Below are positions 57,780 through 64,000 of a stretch of DNA of 64,000 bases, one piece after another. Each line of letters starts with the position of its first letter. Position 1 is the first letter of the stretch. The translations under genes were made by a program, and so were the position numbers. This DNA comes from Akanthomyces muscarius (Eukaryota; Ascomycota; Sordariomycetes; Hypocreales; Cordycipitaceae), in the NCBI RefSeq assembly GCF_028009165.1, contig NC_079245.1, positions 434,001 to 498,000 of the forward strand. The letters run 5' to 3'. The notes beneath the pieces are model-generated. The model had not been told where the DNA came from. It made no database searches and worked only from the letters and a program-made list of their open reading frames with translations.

Positions 57780-59601
57780 TTAGAAACCCTCGCGTGTTTT
57801 AACCGCAGCGCCGCCCAGATCGCTTCCCGCATCGTCATCAAACGGGTTTCCTGTGTGCTGCACGTGCGATTGCTGGCTCTGCCCCTTTGGCTGTCCGCGC
57901 ATCTCCCAGCTGCCTATGCGCTCTTGCGCATCCCCTTCGCCTCCATACTGCACGTCTTGGTCACCATCCCGCTTCTCTGCGCCACGGCCACCGGCACCAT
58001 TTCTATTTCTGCGATGTACTCGGTATCCACCGAACCCACAGAGCGCAAGGACAGCCAGTGCAATCAGTGCGCCCACGATCACCGCACCAATCACGCCCGC
58101 CACGGCCGGGTTCATCCGTGAGTGGCCGCTGCTGCTGCTGCTGCCGCTGCCGCTGCCGCTCGAGGCCACGTTCTGACACCATAGGTTCGCAGAGCCGGGC
58201 TTGCAAATCTTGCACCAGTCCGTAGCGTCTTTACCAATGGAACGCATCTTGTCCAGGAATGCGAGGTACGGGATCGTCCGGCCACCGTTTCCAGAGCCGA
58301 ACAGCGAATACACCAGGAACGTATCGCTCACGTCCGCAGTAGCACGATACACAAAGCGCACATTCAAATCCTCCGGCTTGGGGAAAGCAGCCGCGTCTTT
58401 GGGGTCCTCGCCCACAAGCTCAAAGACGACGGCGGCGCCGGGCGCCGTGACGTTGCCCATCGCCGTGCCCAGCAAGTAGTCCCGGGACAGCAGTCCCGCG
58501 AGCGAGAAGAGTGCCATCATCGGCTGGAACGAGCCAAACATGAGCGTCATCGGCCGCGCCCGGCCTGTTGTCTGATTCGCGTTGAGGCTCATCTGGTCCA
58601 CGACGAGCTTGGCCAGTGTGCGGCCCGCAATCGTCAGCGCGACGCTCGCCGTGTCGTTGGCCGTGCTGGAGCCCGGGTCCGACTTGGCGCGCTCCATGGT
58701 AAAGGCGTCGGCGGCGAGCCGGGCGAGCGTGGCGTTGGCGTCGGCGAGGTTGGTGAATACTGTCTCGTTGTGGGTGTACTCGTAGTTGACGAGGTTGTAA
58801 ATGTCATAGGCGTTGAAAAAATTGGCGTCGTCGGCGGCGAGAGTACCCTGCAGCGGGCCGCTGCTGAAGAGCTTGGTGTAAAAGTCGGCGTTCTTCTGCG
58901 CGGCGTCTTTGAGGGTCGGGTTGGTGGTGAGGTTGGTCGTCGTGGCGTTTTGCCAGGTAGGGCAGCCGACATGGCCCTGGATACTGCGAGAGTTGTTAGC
59001 GAATCCATTGCAGCGTCTTCTGAAAAACTTGTGAGATAACTTGTACTTACCCAATAGAGTTTACATCTGTGCTCGGCAGCGTCTCGATCTGAGGGTACTG
59101 GTACCCGTCGAGGGGATAGCTCGTCGCATTCGCACCGGTGTGGTTCTCGGCCAGCGTCTCGCCGCCGGCCGCCGCAATGAAGGCCTTCTTATTCGGCGGA
59201 TACAGCGCCTGCATAAAGGCGGCCGCGCCGCCGACAACCCAGGCGTCCGTCTGCGCGAGAATCCTCAGCTGCGCATTGTCAATCGCATTCTGCGACAGGC
59301 CCTGTACCACGGCGGCGTCGAACGATGACGCATTCTTGGTCGTAGTCGTCGACGGCGCGAGGTAGCGCCCGCGAAACGCCTGGCCCTGGCGGTACAGCTG
59401 CTGCGCGCCCGCGGGCGTTAGGACCGGGTTCTGGCTCAGTAGGAACGGCGTCGTCTCGCCGTGCTGGACAAAGGCAATGGCCGCCCAGACCTTGGAACTC
59501 GTGCTGGTGACTTGGTTCGAATCACTGTCCTCCTGCGCCCGGACAGTGCTGCCGCCGAGCGCGAGGAAGAGGAGGGGCAGGAGAGCAGACGGCGGGGTCA
59601 T
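57780..59601 (-). CDS. histidine-phosphatase-like secreted, membrane-anchored protein with altered RHG motif
   Basis: Two exons, 59601-59051 and 58983-57780, 584 aa. Signal peptide (SALLPLLFLALGGSTVRA), then the histidine-acid-phosphatase layout: AAIAFVQHGETTPFL (44-52 region), LTPAGAQQLYRQGQAFRGRYL, many NxS/T sites, and LFSLAGLLSRDYLL. Near the C-terminus lies a Gly/Ser spacer, one transmembrane helix (AGVIGAVIVGALIALAVLAL) and an 80-residue acidic/basic tail. Active family members have RHG; here Gln46 replaces the Arg (QHGE), and the late HD motif is not evident. It may be catalytically weak or a sensor-like surface protein. Fungal relatives with this architecture are common and uncharacterised. 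Confidence 0.87.
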
Positions 59602-60239
59602 ATTTTCTCTTTTTTTCGGTGATCGCCGCTATGAGTGTCTCAGTGAGATCGAGTGCTGGGGAAGGTCTCCAACAGCAGACTTGTCGTCTCAAGACTCCCC
59701 GGTGCCAAGATCAAACGAAAGATGGCAGGGACTTCTACGGCAAGAGGAGAAAGATTAAAAAAAATCGACCTCTGGCATTTTTGAGGCTAAGAAGCTGAAC
59801 CAGGCCGTATAGGTCGGTAGTTGGCGGCCGGCCGCCCCGCCACGGCTTCGGCCTAGGATGAAAGCGTGCGGCGGGCTGTTACTAGTTACGGTGCGGCTGA
59901 ATGTAAGGCGAAAATGCAGAGGACGGCCACTAAGATTCCCAGGTCCCATTCTCCATCAAGAACTTTTATGGTCATACTCTAAAGGGGCAAATCATCGTGA
60001 CTAGTAAACGTTGACGAAGTCGTGTAGCGTGCACCCAGAATCTGCAATTGGTGGGTCAAGAGGCAAGCAATCGAGGGCACTCGATCGCTGCCGCCCGCGT
60101 CCTAACGAGTCCAACTCCCTCCTTACATAGGTAGGTAATCCACGGCCGCCGTCTTGACTGTTTCCCGCCAGCGCTTCACTTCATCCCTTTCCGCCAGTCA
60201 ACCAGCCGAAATGAGCAACACGATGGACCGCCCCGCCGG
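59602..60239. other. intergenic region, 0.6 kb
   Basis: Promoter side of the phosphatase-like gene; nothing else seen. Confidence 0.5.
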
Positions 60240-60472
60240 GGTACCTTTTTTTTGCGACCGCTTCCCAGCTTCCAGGCGCTCTCCCCTCGCCTGAAGCTAT
60301 CCAAGCATCGGAACAAGTCCTCAAAGGGTTCGATGGCCACCGCGTCATCCGTTACAATGAACACTACATCGCTAAATTCGGGGTCCATGTCTCCCTCGCC
60401 GAAGGCCAGAATATGATGTACATTAAACAGACCCAAGCGGTCCCGGTACCTAAGGTCTACGCGCTCTGCTGA
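60211..60472 (+). pseudogene. fragment of an APH-type (aminoglycoside phosphotransferase-like) kinase N-lobe
   Basis: From about 60285 the plus strand reads LPSPEAIQAS, GFDGHRVIRYNEHYIAKFG, SLAEGQNMMYIKQT, QAVPVPKVYAL: the N-lobe of the fungal APH/choline-kinase-like family (RV...VVKYG...EA.NM.F...T...PVPRVYA). It stops at TGA 60470-60472; the catalytic HxD and DxD parts are absent. The ATG at 60211 is out of frame by one base relative to this segment, with an 8-T run (60246-60253) between them, a likely slippage site. Fragment, not a working kinase. Confidence 0.7.
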
Positions 60473-60782
60473 TGATGATTGTGCTTTGCTTGTCCACGTC
60501 AAGGTGTACGCGCTTGCGGGAAAACTGTGTGTTATGGGTCTCAAAGGGCTTGCATTGAGGAAATTCAGAGAAGCCGCCAGTCGACACTGGGCATCCGAGA
60601 CTTTTCTCGCGGCAGTACAAGATGCGTATGAAACGATCCCGGCGCCTGACAGACAGTTGCGAACTGCGATCCTGGACACAATCCACGAACACCGAGAGCT
60701 GCTAGATATATCCACAGCTAGAGAGTCATTGAGCAAGGTGGATAGATTACCTTGGGACATCTTGATGCATTTTCAGGATTAA
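60473..60782 (+). pseudogene. BTB/POZ-domain C-terminal fragment
   Basis: Plus strand reads DDDCALLVHVKVYALAGKL, GLKGLALRKFREAA and AYETIPAPDRQLRTAILDTI up to the stop at 60780-60782, which is the C-terminal part of fungal BTB proteins (LLVHAKVYALAEKY..LK.LA..KF). The BTB core before it is absent; its place is taken by the kinase fragment. A possible intron (GTCTAC at 60453 to CAAG at 60501) would join the two in frame at the shared KVYAL. Confidence 0.65.
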
Positions 60783-62916
60783 TCAAAAGGGAGTGATGAC
60801 TAGTAGAGTCGGGCAGAAAACCCTGGAAATAGCGGCAGAATACTTCTAACTACTATGATACAGCACAGCACCATCCTATCTCTTAAGCTCGACTCTCTGC
60901 CAGTCCGTGGAGCTCGATAGCACCATAAGCACATCAATCATTTCTCCGTTCGTAAAGCAAATGAGGGCCATCACGCGTTCACCAAAGCTACAGCAACTAA
61001 GACTACTAACAAGCAATCTATCATACAGTTAAAATGCAAGACGTTCACCGGCGATGGTTATGCCACTCCCTCTAGAATCCAAGCTGCGCAAACTTCGGCT
61101 CTACCAGCATTCCGCCCGCTTTTGCCAACTAAACTCCCTGCCGCCGCCTCGGTTTCATTGATAGTGGACAAAGTACTACACCTGGAGATTTGAATCTATG
61201 CGCACATGGATTCAAGCTAATAGCAATCGGCATGGTTTCTTTCGTTTGCTTCCGAAGTGGCTTCGCTTATTGCACCGCTTATTGCGCACCTCGCATATCA
61301 ATGAACAGACGACGCCAGGCCAATTTAGGAAGTACTTAGCAAGGCTACCATCAGATTTGGGTTTCTACAGTAGTGATGGCGTCCCGATACCTGGCGCTGA
61401 ACCCTCCTCGTGCCGTTCTCGCCTCGAGCAGCTCCCAATTCTTGATTCTCCTCGTCTTGCTCGCCAGCAGGTCCCAAAGAGCCCGTGCCGTGCTTCCCTG
61501 CATCATGTAGTAGTTTTACTTCTACCGCGCAGCATATTTCCCACTGTTGCCCGTCCGCCGGTTTCGACCGAACTGTCAAAGCTTGTTCCCCCGCGACACA
61601 AGTATCGGGGAGGATTTCAGAGGTATGTCTGGTCCACGTTCACAGCTCGGTCTAGATTTACGTCCTGAATCCATACTGACTAAGCTGCCCTGATGTTGCC
61701 TGCCGCTCGGAAACCAATGAGCGAAGTTGTACCTTCGCACGAACTTCGATGGCAGGCATTAATTCTTCGACGTGCGGTGAAAAGGTGACACTGACCTGTG
61801 GAGAGTTTCCGTGCCTAAGTCATTTCAACAGCGCCACAGAAGTACTGAAGTCGTCCAAACTTCCGACAAGTGCAGAGAAGCTGTCGCTCTTCTTGCTGTT
61901 TCGACTTTGCCGTTTGTGATCGTAGACAAAATCGGATCGGATTTAAGTCTGAGCAAAAGTGGCCATCATACTGAAGAGCGACCTTCGGCTCGTCCATTCT
62001 TTACTTTTTGCTCGTTGCCGCCTTTCGCCGAAATGAAAGCCTCACGCATGATGGAACTGGTGCGCGGCCTGGAGATCGGCCCCGGACTGCGCGGTTTCGG
62101 CGCGCGGAGCGCCATGCATCGTTTACTTAGTGGTAGGCCTAGCTCCTCGCGCGTGGTAGGCCTCGACCGCCACTTTGGCTCTGCTTTGAGATCAATTACC
62201 CAAAGTGCTGACTGAGTACGAAGGGGAGATCGACGCATAGAAATAGCGTATAAGTAGCGCTCTTGGGGCAGGCTCCCAATCCAATGAGGTAGCTGGCAGC
62301 CTCATGAAGTGGAGAGCCTGCATCGAGGCCTACCACTAACACCCGCATCCCATCCCGCAACAAATTGACGACTGCCACGCACCACATGCGGACATGGTGC
62401 TCGCCTAACCTCTTGGCGAACACACCTGCAGATGCGTTACATTTAAGCATGCGAACGCGGACCGTCAGATTCAGAGCACAATTGTGGAGATTGAAATACG
62501 CTCGTTGTCTACCAATCATTTGGCAGTTACTTCTCGAGGCCCATCTTCAGCTGGTAGGCCCTCGCTCGCTCGAACTTTCTCGACACCGCTCATAGCGCTC
62601 CTTCTTCGAAAACTTCAAGGTTTTGTTCCTGTTTTCTTTTCAGGGTAGCCCCAGTGCGACGTGTCTCATTCTGCTAGTCAGATGGCAGCGGGAAGCCCGC
62701 GGGTGTTGAAGTAGCTATTCTGAGACACGTTCGTTGGCAACCCTCATTATATTTAACAGTGCTCGCATATATGAGGAGATCTTCTGTTCAATGTTCCTTG
62801 TGATTCTCTGACGCTGTGTTCTGCGGCTTTAGCTTCTTACCTCTGGCAGTTTTGCGTGTCTAGGAATCGTTACTGCGACGTGGGGAGTTCAGAAACTGGT
62901 TCGACCGTTCGCTACC
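60783..62916. other. gene-poor region, 2.1 kb
   Basis: Several open frames exist on both strands (for example 61198-61668 +, 62196-62519 -), none with a family match or matching splice pattern. A GTGGTAGGCCT motif recurs at about 62129 and 62153, and inverted near 62328. Promoter of the P-loop gene at the end. Confidence 0.45.
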
Positions 62917-64000
62917 ATGGACTTCGACAAGGAGCGTGTTATTCAAAACCATTCAGTACTTCTGAGCCAGGTTACTGAGAAACATACTTCTCACAAGCTG
63001 GGTAATTCACCACTGCTGACTGTGTCTGCCCTCCGTTTGGCACAACAACAGCGAAGTCCTATCAACCAATATGGCCTCCTGGCTAGGGTTATGCAAATGA
63101 CCTCTCAGGAGATAACGCACGATTCAAAGAGAATCTCGGAGAGCAGACTTTTTTTCAACACGTCGGTCCCGTCGAGCACTTTCATTTGTGGTTCTCAGGG
63201 CTCTGGAAAGAGCTACACGCTCTCCTGTCTACTTGAGAATTGCTTGGCGCGATCAGAAGCAACTGTTCTTCCGCACCCCCTCACATCTTTACTCTTCCAC
63301 TACGATGAGTTCATTTCCGATCATGGAGGTTCTCCATGTGAGGCAGCATTCTTGGCTTCTGTTCCAGGGGTCAAAGTACGGGTTCTATGTTCACCGACAA
63401 ATATAGCAACAATCAAGGTTAGTATATTATGTCCAATAACGCAGGTAAAGGCATGCTAAATTGACTACAGAAAACCTACAGTCAGCTCAAAGTAGAAGTG
63501 CAACCACTTCAAATCAGGGAGAGCAACCTGAATACTAAGCGTATGCTGGATCTGATGGCTGTTAAGCAGGATGATACAGGCATCCCGCTCTATATTCACA
63601 TTGTTCATCGAATACTTAGAGAGATGCGTATTCAACAGCAAAATACCGGGAGCTCGTTTAACTACGGGCTGTTCAAGTCAAGGGTGGCAGAAGCCGATCT
63701 CTCCCCTGCCCAATTAGCGCCACTTAGCCAACGGTTGTCGGTACTGGAGAGTTTCATGCCACGAAAGTCTAAAAGTCCAAAAGATGCGGATAAAGGCACT
63801 GCATGGTTGAATGAGGTAAGCAGTTCCCAAGCGCTTGAAAGCACCCCTATAACATTGAAAAAGCCCGGTCTCCTCACTATAATCGATCTTTCATGCCCTT
63901 GCATCTCGCCGGACACGGCCTGTTCGTTGTTCAATGCGTGTTTAAGCATGTTCTTGGAGCAGGATTATCATTGCGGGAGAGTCGTTGCCTTAGATGAGGC
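62917..64000 (+). CDS. P-loop NTPase, possibly HerA/FtsK-like (partial)
   Basis: Exon 1 62917-63417, intron GTTAGT to CTACAG, exon 2 from 63471 to the right edge; a further in-frame 48-nt intron at 63816-63863 (GTAAGC to AAAAG) is likely, joining TAWLNE to PGLLTIID. ATG lies in ACCATGG. Walker A is FICGSQGSGKSYTL (residues 89-102, G92-S99). The visible end has LLTIIDLSCPCISPDTACSLF and GRVVALDE, a probable Walker B. Fungal proteins of this plan are stand-alone ATPases of unknown role, sometimes compared to HerA/FtsK DNA-pumping ATPases. About 330 residues are visible; the C-terminus is beyond the window. Confidence 0.75.

Noticed and set aside
60176..60760. 194-codon minus-strand frame
   Set aside because: Antisense to the APH and BTB similarities read on the plus strand.
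62196..62519. 107-codon minus-strand frame near short TAGGCCT repeats
   Set aside because: No family similarity; the repeats are too short to define an element.

Overview
The window is nuclear DNA of a filamentous ascomycete (Pezizomycotina; Sordariomycetes, perhaps Hypocreales, is my inference). The evidence is many short GT-AG introns of about 45-110 nt with CTAAC/CTGAC-like branch points, TATA boxes shortly upstream of starts, and typical mould families: Zn2Cys6 factors, an RTA1 exporter, a HET protein, an NLR-derived TPR protein, a PAQR/Izh receptor and GH127. There are no tRNA, rRNA, CRISPR or intact transposon signals. Gene models were built by eye from reading frames, splice sites and family similarity; all exon sums were checked to be multiples of three.

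Layout. 0-18 kb: the 5' part of a small secreted protein; a fused FAD/NAD(P) oxidoreductase with a formyltransferase-like C-terminus (3331-5655); an RTA1-like transporter and a Zn2Cys6 factor; a secreted His/Asp-rich protein of unknown family; a PAQR/Izh membrane protein; a secreted orphan; and an NLR-like protein that has lost its NB-ARC domain. 18.5-25.1 kb: a 15-bp minisatellite, then four oxidoreductase genes (IDO-like dioxygenase, two divergent SDRs, an aldo/keto reductase) that may form a small metabolic locus. 25.4-34.8 kb: a degenerate HNH-like protein, then core genes (glutathione-dependent formaldehyde dehydrogenase, Arp2/3 subunit 3, TRM6/GCD10) and a HET-domain protein. 36.4 kb: a small secreted six-cysteine protein.

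37.9-51.6 kb looks like a sugar-utilisation locus: a hybrid C2H2 + Zn2Cys6 regulator, an intracellular GH127 beta-L-arabinofuranosidase-type enzyme, a secreted GH39-like hydrolase, a sugar porter, and a Dal5-like MFS permease. The promoters of the hydrolases and the porter share an exact 12-bp element, CTCCCACCGGAG, which suggests coordinated control.

51.7-64 kb is an accessory, decaying region: a PD-(D/E)XK-like gene with an in-frame stop, an unknown gene with a truncated nearby paralogue, a membrane-anchored histidine-phosphatase-like protein with a changed RHG motif, a chimera of a kinase-like (APH) N-lobe and a BTB C-terminal piece, and a P-loop NTPase that runs off the right edge.
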